Positions 1-7,960 of a stretch of 64,000 nt of DNA are shown here, in pieces. Numbering within the stretch: the first letter of the stretch is position 1; each line of letters opens with the position of its first letter. A program made the translations under genes and the position numbers. Location: assembly GCA_947184155.2 (NCBI GenBank), contig CAMXCT020001984.1:56539-120538 (forward strand), in the 5' to 3' direction. The DNA is from Cladocopium goreaui (Eukaryota > Sar > Dinophyceae > Suessiales > Symbiodiniaceae). The notes below the pieces were generated by a model. The model was not told the DNA's origin, did not search any database, and saw only the letters and a list, made by a program, of their open reading frames with translations.

Positions 1-1
1 T

Positions 2-3000
2 GCTGTTGGTGCAGGTCAGGTTCTTGCCGAGAATGTGGCGAGAGAGAGTGGCCAGCGCATCATTGGCACAAGGTGGGTTACCAACGAGAAAGAGGAAGCT
101 CAGGAAGGTATGCGCGCCAGAATCGTTGCCAAAGACTTTGCAAGTGGTCAGTCTGCCAGAAGTATGGGCATCTCTAGCCCAACGCCCAGTATTGAAGCAC
201 TCAGGATGGTTCTTGGAGTTGCTTGTGGGGCGTGGAGTGTTGGGAATCAAGCCATGTTTTTGGCAGGTTTGGACGTTTCTCAGGCGTTTATGAACTCACC
301 ATTGGAGCGACCAGAAATTCTCCGGATGCCACTATCCATGTCAACTATAAAGGGAGAACCATTTTTTCTATGGGCTGAGAAAGGCATCAACGGTTTGAGA
401 ATTGCCTCTCAGGCATGGATCGTTTTCTTTTCATCTATTGTCAAGAGCATTGGAGTAGTTTCAGGTACTGTGGAGCCTTGTTTGTATGTTGGTCGAATGG
501 TGGGCAAAGATCAGGCACCCATCGTCATCATGGCGTACGTCGATGATTTGCTTGTTGCCACCACTTCGGAATCAGCTCTCAAGACCCTTATGACTGCACT
601 ATCAGCTCATGTCAAGGTTCGAGAGACTGGCCGCGTTGGTTTGAAAGGGGGACACTTGCGTTTCCTTGGTCAAAGTATCTTTCGAAGGCCAGGCTCATCT
701 GCTTTGTACATGCAGGTGGATCCAACGTACTTGGATGAAGCTTTTGCTGAGTTTGATTTGAAGAAGGGAAGCACAACATTTCCGGATTTGCGTCCCATTC
801 TGGAACAGGAAGGAAGCCAACCATTGTCAGCAGAAGGACATGCACGTTTTCGCAGAGTTCTAGGTCGTTTGTCATGGTATTGCCAAACTCGTCAAGACTT
901 GTTGATTTTGGTCAGCATGCTTGGAACTGGTCAGGCACAACCGTTTGAGACCCATGAAAAATGTTTGCGTGCTGTACTCAGGTATCTTATGACTGACATG
1001 GATGTTGCATTGCGTTTTCCATCAGAAGAGCTTGCTTTGCCCGATGTGAAAGGTTTGGAAGTGTACACAGATGCTGGGTTTGCACCCATGAAAAGTACTG
1101 GACGTCGTTCTGTTTCAGGTACTTGCTTCATCTTTCAACAGTGTTTGATGAAGTGTTTCAGCAGGCACCAGTCAGCTGTGACGCTCTCCTCCTGTGAGGC
1201 TGAGCTTGTTGCATTACAGTCAGGTGTTCAGGAAGGAATCGGCTTGCTCAGGACTTTGGGTTTTGTGCTTGGTCGTTTGTATCCATGGGTTGACATTATC
1301 CCTCAGGACGCTCAGGTGACTTGGTATGACGAAGCAGAGTCTGATGACGAAGACTCTATGAAAGTTTCATACTTGTTTCCACTGGTCGTCAAGACCGACA
1401 GTTTGTCAGGGAAAATGCTTCTCGAAGCATCTGATTTGCAACGAAAGAGCCGACACATTGAGATTAAAGTTTATTGGCTCCGAGAGTTGATGGATCGCAA
1501 AGTTTTGCTTTTGTCGCATGTTCCAGGAACTTTGAACCCAGCAGATTGTTTTACCAAGTGCTTGCCAACTCAGAAGTTTTTATTTTACAGGAACATGCTT
1601 GGATTTGTGAAAGTTGATTTTAGTTTGATTTCGAACATCCTTGGTTTTTGCTTGGACGTTTGTGACAACAGTTATTCAAAACCAATTTCATGTTTGTCAA
1701 ACAGGAACTGCGTTTTGTGCGGAGAACGTTTGATTTCGTTTGTTTTGGAAGAAGAACTGCAAGTTTCAGGAGATCAGAGATCATTTCGTCATGTGAAAGC
1801 TGTGTTTGCTCAAGAAACCTTGACAAACCCGGACAGTTTGCATCTTGCTATCGCGCCGATGGCAGGTGAAGAAGAGGACAGCAAGTCTATGGTGTCTGGA
1901 TTGACTCGTGTCGATTGGACGACAGGGAATCCTCGCACGGATCCAGAGACTGGTGAAGTGATGAGAAGAGATGAAAGGGTCATGGAAGTCACTGAAGCTG
2001 CACCAGAAGGAGCAGCTGCCTCAGGTGTTCAGGAACCGAGAGAACCAGTGTCAGGCACTCCTGATACAAAGGAAGCAGCTGCGGGTGCGCCAGTTGCAGA
2101 AGAATCGAAACCTTCAGGTGGACCGTCTTCTGGATCGAAGCGACCTCAGGTGAAGAAAATGCCCAAGAGGCCTGCAGCCAAGCTCATGCCGAGGCGTTTG
2201 AAGGTCACCAAGGTGAAGTTGGAGCCTGGGACAACTGCCAAGGTGCCTGGGAAGAACCGCTTCAAGAACAAGGAGACGAAGAGACGCCAGAAGGCGAAGT
2301 GGGAAGAGATTAAGAAGACTGCCAGAGAAGAGCGTGCTCAGCCTGCACCAGCCTTTGAGATTCCAGCCCGTGGAGGAGATGTGCCAGTTCGAAGTTTTTT
2401 CGACCCTATTTCAGGCAGAAGAGAGACAATGGAAGTCAAGCCAATCGACAGGGAGCAGAAGTTTCGAACTGTGCAGTCAGGTTTTTCCAGGTACCCTACT
2501 GAGACTCGTACTTGCTACCAGTGTGGTGAGAAGGGGCATCTGAGTGCCAATTGCCCGCAGAAGATGAGGAGAGTATCACTCACTGAGGGCGTCATCAAGT
2601 ACGAGGGGGCAGGGGAGACCTGGCCTCGAGTCAGACTTCAGGGAAATATGGGAAGCATTCCTCAGGAGACCCCGGAGTTTGATGATATCCGTCCAGAAGA
2701 CTCAGCATCTCAGGTGGGCGGACAATACCTGGGAACTATGTCTACGGTTGGAGGAGGTGTCAAGAAGAGCTTGCCACCACCACCACCTCCACCTCCGATG
2801 GGTGGAAGCCCAAAGATTGCCAGGAGCAGACCAGGCGTTCCGCCGCAGACTTCAGCAGCTATGCGGCCACCACCAGCGCCAAGTGCGAGACTTCCGGCTA
2901 AGTTTTCTCAGGACCCACCTCTGGGAGAAGTGGCCTCCTCGAGCAGAGACGTGAGGAGACCTAAAACTCCACCCAAAACACCGCCAAGGAGACCACCAAG

Positions 3001-3931
3001 CAAGGCACCGCCAGTGAAAGGTGCGCCACAGAAGACCCAAGGGACAGAGAAGGCAAAAGGGACAGAGAAGTCCAAAGCGACTGAGAAGTCCAAGGCGACA
3101 GAGCCAGCAACAGAGATCAGAGGCTCGGTTGGGAGAGTTGTGGAAGAGGCAGCTAAGGCGCCACCTGCGACTGTGGACCTTGTGACGCCGAGCACAGCTG
3201 TGGATGTTGGAACCCCAGTTTCAGACAGTGCGGGACATGGGGATGTCCATCTTACCGTGGCACAAGGCTATGGAAGATTGTCAGCACTTACAGTGCACCA
3301 ACCGACGTCAACGAACTCACAGGCGGTGACGCCTACATCTCCAGCAGGAGATTCCCTTGTGGCTGGAGAAGCACCAGGACAAAGTTCAACTCACTGGTCG
3401 AATGCTCCGGTGATTTCACCGGTACCATCTACACCACCGCCAGCACCGGTGGGAGGCGAGACAGAGGTTTGTGTGGCATGCCAAGGGAGTGGACTGCTGA
3501 ACTCGCAGGTGAATCTGCGATTGTTCCGACTTATCGGAACGGGGCAGCTCCGTTTGGCGGGGCCGATTGCCCAAGTTGCACCAGTGACCCCGGCTCCGGC
3601 CGCACCTGCGACCCCGGCTCCGGCCGCACCTACAACACCAGCTCCGGCAGCTGCAAATCCCACTGGACCTGGTAACGGGACCGAAGTCAGTCCAAGCCTC
3701 AGTGAAAACTCAGGTAGATCTCGTACTCCAACTCGTTCAGGTGTTTACAGTGTGACTGAAGATGGAAGTATGACCATGTTTGATTCAGGTGGAAATCTTT
3801 TGATTTTGGAGCTTGCTTGTGGTGTTGACTCAGTGATTCAAAAATTTCTAGGGAGTTTGGATGCAGTTACATTGGAATTCATGCCGGTTTGGAGCTTTCT
3901 TCAACTCAACGTCAGGCCTATAAGTTCTTGA
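2..3931 (+). CDS. Ty1/copia-like polyprotein: RT and RNase H followed by zinc-knuckle region (5' end outside window)
   Basis: The frame is open from base 2, so the true start lies upstream. Copia-type reverse transcriptase comes first, with RWVTNEK near the start, LDVSQAFMNSPL around residue 90 and the catalytic YVDD at 536-547. RNase H follows (VYTDAGF, SSCEAEL) and closes with the copia-style HVPGTLNPADCFTKCL near residue 500. Unusually, the same frame then runs about 700 codons further. It passes through an acidic and basic low-complexity stretch, a CCHC knuckle CYQCGEKGHLSANC at 2513-2554, a polyproline tract, and a Thr/Pro/Ala repeat near 3580-3660. Gag-type knuckles normally precede protease, integrase and RT in this superfamily. 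The late knuckle therefore means a rearranged element, a fusion of two elements, or a second nucleic-acid-binding domain. The lack of stops suggests a young copy. RT and RNase H identity is secure; the role of the C-terminal half is inference. Confidence 0.9.
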   Translation, partial: AVGAGQVLAENVARESGQRIIGTRWVTNEKEEAQEGMRARIVAKDFASGQSARSMGISSPTPSIEALRMVLGVACGAWSVGNQAMFLAGLDVSQAFMNSPLERPEILRMPLSMSTIKGEPFFLWAEKGINGLRIASQAWIVFFSSIVKSIGVVSGTVEPCLYVGRMVGKDQAPIVIMAYVDDLLVATTSESALKTLMTALSAHVKVRETGRVGLKGGHLRFLGQSIFRRPGSSALYMQVDPTYLDEAFAEFDLKKGSTTFPDLRPILEQEGSQPLSAEGHARFRRVLGRLSWYCQTRQDLLILVSMLGTGQAQPFETHEKCLRAVLRYLMTDMDVALRFPSEELALPDVKGLEVYTDAGFAPMKSTGRRSVSGTCFIFQQCLMKCFSRHQSAVTLSSCEAELVALQSGVQEGIGLLRTLGFVLGRLYPWVDIIPQDAQVTWYDEAESDDEDSMKVSYLFPLVVKTDSLSGKMLLEASDLQRKSRHIEIKVYWLRELMDRKVLLLSHVPGTLNPADCFTKCLPTQKFLFYRNMLGFVKVDFSLISNILGFCLDVCDNSYSKPISCLSNRNCVLCGERLISFVLEEELQVSGDQRSFRHVKAVFAQETLTNPDSLHLAIAPMAGEEEDSKSMVSGLTRVDWTTGNPRTDPETGEVMRRDERVMEVTEAAPEGAAASGVQEPREPVSGTPDTKEAAAGAPVAEESKPSGGPSSGSKRPQVKKMPKRPAAKLMPRRLKVTKVKLEPGTTAKVPGKNRFKNKETKRRQKAKWEEIKKTAREERAQPAPAFEIPARGGDVPVRSFFDPISGRRETMEVKPIDREQKFRTVQSGFSRYPTETRTCYQCGEKGHLSANCPQKMRRVSLTEGVIKYEGAGETWPRVRLQGNMGSIPQETPEFDDIRPEDSASQVGGQYLGTMSTVGGGVKKSLPPPPPPPPMGGSPKIARSRPGVPPQTSAAMRPPPAPSARLPAKFSQDPPLGEVASSSRDVRRPKTPPKTPPRRPPSKAPPVKGAPQKTQGTEKAKGTEKSKATEKSKATEPATEIRGSVGRVVEEAAKAPPATVDLVTPSTAVDVGTPVSDSAGHGDVHLTVAQGYGRLSALTVHQPTSTNSQAVTPTSPAGDSLVAGEAPGQSSTHWSNAPVISPVPSTPPPAPVGGETEVCVACQGSGLLNSQVNLRLFRLIGTGQLRLAGPIAQVAPVTPAPAAPATPAPAAPTTPAPAAANPTGPGNGTEVSPSLSENSGRSRTPTRSGVYSVTEDGSMTMFDSGGNLLILELACGVDSVIQKFLGSLDAVTLEFMPVWSFLQLNVRPISS

Positions 3932-4620
3932 AGAACTTTGCTGAGGGATCTTCCGGTAGTGCGGATTCACAGAAACTGATTCAGGTACACATTTCTCTTC
4001 CCTGTACTGGGGGTAGCCCTTTGTTGGACTTATCCAAGAAAGACAGGAAACCTGCTCAGGATGCATATTTCAGGCTTCTTGATCATTGCAAGAGATATGT
4101 TTCATATATCAAGGGCATGAGCAATGTGTGTAGTGCTGTGACTCTGGAGCTTCCGAAATCGAACCGTTTTTGGTCAGACCAGAGATTGAAGAAGTTTCTA
4201 ACTGACCACGACATGCAAAAGTTTGCGGATTGTGCTGCATGTGCCATGGGTTTGGAAACTAGTCAGGGACAGCCTATTGGTAAAGTCTTTCGCATTGCAT
4301 GTTCGGATCAAGTACTTGCCACAGGTCTTGGAAAGAGATTTCAGTGTAAATGTACTCAGGACCACGCTCCATTGAATCAGGTCAACTATTCGATGACGGA
4401 AAGATATTCATATAAGCTTGCCAGATTCTATTGTCGTGCTATTGCACTACGTTGGATTGATCAACAGGAAGAAACGTCGTCATTGACTGCAGTTTGCATT
4501 TCATGTCAGCAGTTTGACTTCAGGAAAGTACAGTTTTCTTTTTCAGCTGAACCGTTCAGTGGAATTTGCATGTTTGCATGGTTCACAGCGGATTCAGGGA
4601 CATTCGATTGTCAGGCATAG
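3826..4620 (+). CDS. second ORF of the copia-like element, Cys-rich, unknown function
   Basis: This ORF overlaps the end of the polyprotein in the -1 frame. Frame 1 is open from 3826 and the polyprotein stops at 3931, so it could be reached by ribosomal frameshifting or by its own start; no ATG lies near its beginning. The product of about 240-260 residues is stop-free to 4620. It has spaced cysteines and histidines, for example CAACAMG near 4235, QCKCTQDHAPLN near 4345 and CISC near 4497. The layout of Gly-Lys, C-x-C and H followed by an aromatic helix recalls a module I associate with dinoflagellate retroelement polyproteins, but that is an impression and no catalytic motif is visible. It belongs to the element because strand, spacing and base use are continuous with the polyprotein. 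Confidence 0.6.
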
Positions 4621-4826
4621 TTTTCAGTGAAGACTTCACTAAGTGAATTCTCAAGTTTTGTCATCAGGAATCAGGTGATGACATCAGTTTAGTTTCAGGA
4701 GCCTATCAACTCCGTTGAGAGAGTGCTCGCATCAGGACGCTCACACTCCAGTTGTTTTGTTCTGTTGTGTGTGTGTGTGTTTTCTTTTTCGTGTAGCCCG
4801 GGCCGGCCGCGCCGCGTTCGCCAGCC

Positions 4827-4973
4827 ATGGATGAGCTTCTCATTGTGGTGCTATTTTCTGCATTGACTGGAGTGATGATTGGATCTTTGGGGACAGTTGT
4901 TATATTCTGGCTTTGTGGAGCACTGGAACGTAAGACAGCTATTGAGCTATTGAGAAAGTTAGTCCAGAGTTGA
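4827..4973 (+). CDS. 48-residue single-pass membrane protein of the retroelement
   Basis: ATG at 4827 follows a G/C-rich stretch and opens a 48-codon ORF ending in TGA at 4971-4973. Residues 4-31 are almost entirely hydrophobic (LLIVVLFSALTGVMIGSLG and onward), consistent with one membrane-spanning helix. A short charged tail follows, LERKTAIELLRKLVQS. The stop overlaps the beginning of the next open frame, which lies in the -1 frame. Some plant copia lineages (Sirevirus-type) carry an extra transmembrane ORF after pol; whether this is comparable is inference. The compact ORF placed between two element ORFs supports it being real. Confidence 0.5.
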   Translation: MDELLIVVLFSALTGVMIGSLGTVVIFWLCGALERKTAIELLRKLVQS

Positions 4974-5416
4974 GTGATGCGACAATTCAGGCTGAATATA
5001 CTCAGGCTACATCGGATGAAACGTCGGACTTCAGACAAATGCACAGAGCTCAGACTTTGTCTTCTTATCATTTGTACATTGGAACTGCGGAGAGATGTTA
5101 TCATCTTGATCGCCGTTGTCGTTGTTATCCAGATTGGGACAATGTGAAGAGAGGGCTTACAATTTGTGAAATCTGCCGTATTTCATCTTCGACTTTTGAG
5201 ATCGGGCAAGGGATTTTTGTTTCTGAACAAGGACAGAAGTTTCATTTGACCCGATTTTGTCGTACTTTCAAGAGTTTGCCAGTGACTGAATATGCAAGGT
5301 GCACTGCATGTTGTACACTGGAACATTCTACACAGGTTTTATTCGGAGATTCAGTACCTCGCCAGCGAAGAACTGCTTCGTCAACTTCTTCTATTGCAGG
5401 TATGTCAGAGGATTAG
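4970..5416 (+). CDS. fourth ORF of the element, Cys/His-rich, unknown
   Basis: The frame opens at the stop of the small membrane ORF; its first ATG is at 5039. It reads to a stop at 5414-5416. It contains two similar halves: a cysteine pattern around CYHLDRRCRCYP with CEICR (5095-5180), then FHLTRFCR with CTACC (5240-5320). The repeated shape of Phe/Tyr-His, a Cys, then a C-x-x-C pair suggests a duplicated small metal-binding fold. No enzyme motif is seen. It lies directly upstream of the polypurine tract, where extra ORFs of LTR elements sit, so an element-encoded accessory protein is likely. An alternative is that it was once fused to the membrane ORF and separated by a one-base shift. Confidence 0.5.
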   Translation: MSDATIQAEYTQATSDETSDFRQMHRAQTLSSYHLYIGTAERCYHLDRRCRCYPDWDNVKRGLTICEICRISSSTFEIGQGIFVSEQGQKFHLTRFCRTFKSLPVTEYARCTACCTLEHSTQVLFGDSVPRQRRTASSTSSIAGMSED

Positions 5417-5517
5417 ATTTTTCTGGATTGGAATGGGACGCCATGACTTTCTGGATTGCATTGCATTGCATTGATTGCACTACGTATTGGACGAAGACTC
5501 CATACTGACCTCTCATC

Positions 5518-6212
5518 GAAAGGGGGTGTGAAAATCCTACCTGGTATAGCGCTGAGAGATCAGTGACGTTGCACAGTTTTGATTTCACCAAGTATCGTCT
5601 GTGGACGAGCCTATTTTGACTTGGAACGATTGTGAATGGACAGATCGTAGTTTGTAGTTTTGATTTGACCGAATATCATCTGTGGAAGATATACTTTTGA
5701 ATGTTTTTGGATGCTCTATGGAGCGTAGACCATCTTGTGACACTCAACGAGCACAACCGACACTGTGGTTGCACTCGCCTCGTTTTGTAGTTGAGAGTTG
5801 TGATGTTTTTGTAGGAAACCGAACATTATTTGAACAGTTTGGAAATATTTCAACAGTTTGAGAACCGAATGAAAGCTTTTGATCCTCAGTGGATCGCTTT
5901 TCGGAATTTCGTCAAGACTGGAATCCAGTTTGCAGTTTAGACAAAAACCCCTCCTTGGTTTTTGTCACCTTTAAACAGTATTTGAACTGAATGCCCAACG
6001 ACCTTCGTTGGCTCAAGCCCGAGCGAGAGAAACAGAGTGTGTGTTGAAGCGTTGCTTGTTGTCTGGAGTGATTTGAGCGAGAGAGCACGGAAAGTTTGAC
6101 TCACGTTTGTTTATTTGTGGAAAAGCCTTTGGGTAACTTTGATCGCGATAGGTTTTGTTTTGGTTTTCAAGGCACAACTTAGCGGTGCAAAGTTTTACGG
6201 GAGAAGATTCAC
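5518..6212 (+). repeat. candidate polypurine tract and 3' LTR of the copia-like element
   Basis: A polypurine tract GAAAGGGGG at 5518-5526 is followed immediately by TGTGAAAATCC at 5527, the expected LTR start. The right end cannot be fixed because the 5' LTR is outside the window; anything from about 6100 to 6212 is possible. The segment contains at least four short hairpins: CGTC-TGTG-GACG near 5600, GATCC-TCAGT-GGATC near 5883, a perfect 10-bp stem at 5940-5949/5957-5966 and a 7-bp stem with three-base loop at 5995-6001/6005-6011. It also holds a diverged direct repeat near 5576-5612 and 5658-5694. Confidence 0.5.
6008..6017 (+). promoter_or_regulatory. 10-nt match to the 3' end of the dinoflagellate spliced leader
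   Basis: TTGGCTCAAG equals the last ten bases of the dinoflagellate trans-spliced leader. It lies inside the candidate LTR just after a small hairpin; the twelve bases upstream do not match. A relic of a trans-spliced transcript is possible, but a 10-mer is expected by chance about once per eight such windows. Confidence 0.2.
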
Positions 6213-6433
6213 CCATGGGAAAATCCATGAAATGATCATCTCAAAAATCACACCAGCCAATCCATATTTCCTTCGTGGATCCTTTTTTTTTTTACTTCGT
6301 GGATATGTTCGCCACGGTTGGGAGAAGCGTCTCTCCTAGCCTCTGGAGGCTATTCACAGTTGGACCCTGAAAATACCACCAATTCTTAGTGGAAACCAAT
6401 CTTCCAAGCCCTGACAGGGTCGAACTGTTAATT

Positions 6434-6549
6434 TACCCTCTGGTAAACAAACAGTTTGCTATTGAACATGGTCATTTAGTTCCTTGATTTACCCATTCAT
6501 AGCATGGCGGATCTTTCCAGTTCGTTATGCAAACCTTTACCAGAGGGTA
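6434..6549. mobile_element. MITE copy, TACCCTCTGGTAAAC family
   Basis: This 116-bp copy begins TACCCTCTGGTAAAC and ends with the inverted right terminus TTTACCAGAGGGTA. The interior (GCTATTGAACATGG and onward) is shared with the copies near 24.2, 26.7, 33.9 and 34.4 kb. No ORF is present. Confidence 0.7.
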
Positions 6550-6825
6550 TCTATGGATGGTTGATCCCCTATAAATCTATAAATGTCTATAGATAAATAT
6601 CTATAACTATCTATGGATAGAATTTTCCCATCTATAAATATCTATGGTTAATTACGGTTAATCCCATAAAATCCCATAATTATGAGGGTAAACATCATCA
6701 AATCCCATTAATCACCATTTATGATCACACTATTAACCACTATTGACCTATATTGACCACAATAAAAACCACGATTTTCACCAGGCCGAAAAAAAACCCA
6801 TCCGGGTCACCACACTTTTTCTCCC
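6550..6825. other. AT-rich intron-like spacer
   Basis: Short imperfect repeats of CTATAAATATCTATAG and AATCCCATTAA-type words, no long ORF. It lies 3' of the last recognisable aminopeptidase exon on the minus strand, so it may be intron or pseudogene flank. Confidence 0.4.
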
Positions 6826-6946
6826 AAGGATCCGAGCAAAAGGTCTGCATCCAATTGGCGAAGCCCTCGTTCAGCCAGAGGTCGTCCCACCACTCCATGG
6901 TTACCAAGTTGCCAAACCACTGATGCGCCAGTTCATGCGCAATCAC
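6826..6946 (-). CDS. M1 aminopeptidase exon with the HExxH zinc site
   Basis: The minus-strand reading is [20 protein letters not shown] and continues to a second conserved block [15 protein letters not shown] supplies two zinc histidines and the catalytic glutamate. The glutamate in NEGFA, 18 residues after the second zinc histidine, is the third zinc ligand in the M1 (gluzincin) family that includes puromycin-sensitive aminopeptidase. The exon starts after an acceptor (T-run then GAG) and joins in frame to the upstream exon at 7512-7640. The 3' boundary is approximate because the family match fades near 6838. I see no further M1 exons downstream, where a retroelement in the opposite orientation follows. 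Confidence 0.8.
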
Positions 6947-7075
6947 CTCAAAAAAAAACGCTTTGAAAATTCCGGGGGAAATATCACCCACTTTGAATCA
7001 CCAAAAAAATGTGGGGGATATAACTTTAGAACGAAAATCATGCAAAATGGGGATAGAATGGGACAATATCAGATA

Positions 7076-7182
7076 TACTCTCCGGTAATTTATGCCGTAG
7101 CTACAGAACATAACACGTTTTTATAGGTAAATGATCTACAAATGGGCCATTTTCCATAGCTACATTAAATTGCCAGATGGTA
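7076..7182. mobile_element. diverged MITE copy inside the aminopeptidase intron
   Basis: TACTCTCCGGTAATTTA at the left and TAAATTGCCAGATGGTA at the right are degenerate versions of the family's terminal repeats. GGGCCATTTTCCATAG matches the interior. It sits in the intron between the two M1 exons. Confidence 0.45.
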
Positions 7183-7511
7183 ACATGGTTACTAGCCACC
7201 CCTATGACAAAACAGGAAAGTGACTGGGCAGATAATCATACCGTTTCAGTTGGGAAAGAGAATGTAAAGCATGAAAAAAATCATCAACAAATCAAAAGTT
7301 ATTGGTTGTATCCATTTTTGAGTGCGGGCTGCTGGGCTACATCTTTTCTGGTGATATTCCCATTTTTGGGGCTGATACAGTAAATCATCTGTCTTTGCTG
7401 CTGATCCGTATTTTTCCTTGATAAATCATGGTATCATAATTACATCATCCATGTTTGCTGCTTAATTCCCACTTTTCCGGTTTATTCCATGAGAAATCGC
7501 CAACAAGGCAC

Positions 7512-7640
7512 CGTACAAATCCGGTGCTTTTGTGTGGCAGACACGGTGCTTTCGTCGCAGAGGAGCGCGACCTCCCGATAGGTCACCAAGCCCCAGTTTT
7601 CCATGGCGCCAGCAGAGAAATCCGGGATGGCAATCATGTC
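7512..7640 (-). CDS. M1 aminopeptidase exon with the GAMEN motif
   Basis: The minus-strand reading is [20 protein letters not shown] then [11 protein letters not shown] and QKHRICT. GAMEN is the substrate-anchoring signature of M1 aminopeptidases and lies the expected 30-40 residues before HExxH. The exon ends at ACG followed by a GTGCCT donor and continues in frame into the exon at 6826-6946, restoring the family order [16 protein letters not shown]. The acceptor near 7641 is AG. A peptide LEWEKDKLACGEIGHLGV at about 7747-7805 on the same strand may be a further upstream exon, but it does not resemble the family. Activity depends on exons not visible here. Confidence 0.8.
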
Positions 7641-7960
7641 CTCTCCGAGATTGCCAAAAAAACAAGATTTTTGAGGGGTTAAGATCATGTTTATGTGAAT
7701 AAGTATATATATATATATATATTGAGAATTCAATGGGGAATATTCACCTTACACCGAGATGCCCGATCTCCCCGCAAGCCAGCTTGTCCTTTTCCCACTC
7801 AAGATCCCTAGTCCCACCCTCCTCGATCTGGAGCCGTGATCAATGGCGAGGAATGGCCAAAATGGTTTGGCATTACATCCAAGAGTCCAAATGTGTCCAG
7901 TGATGTCCACAGTAAAGGATTGGATGATCTCATGTGGTTGATTTCACACTCGTCAAAATC

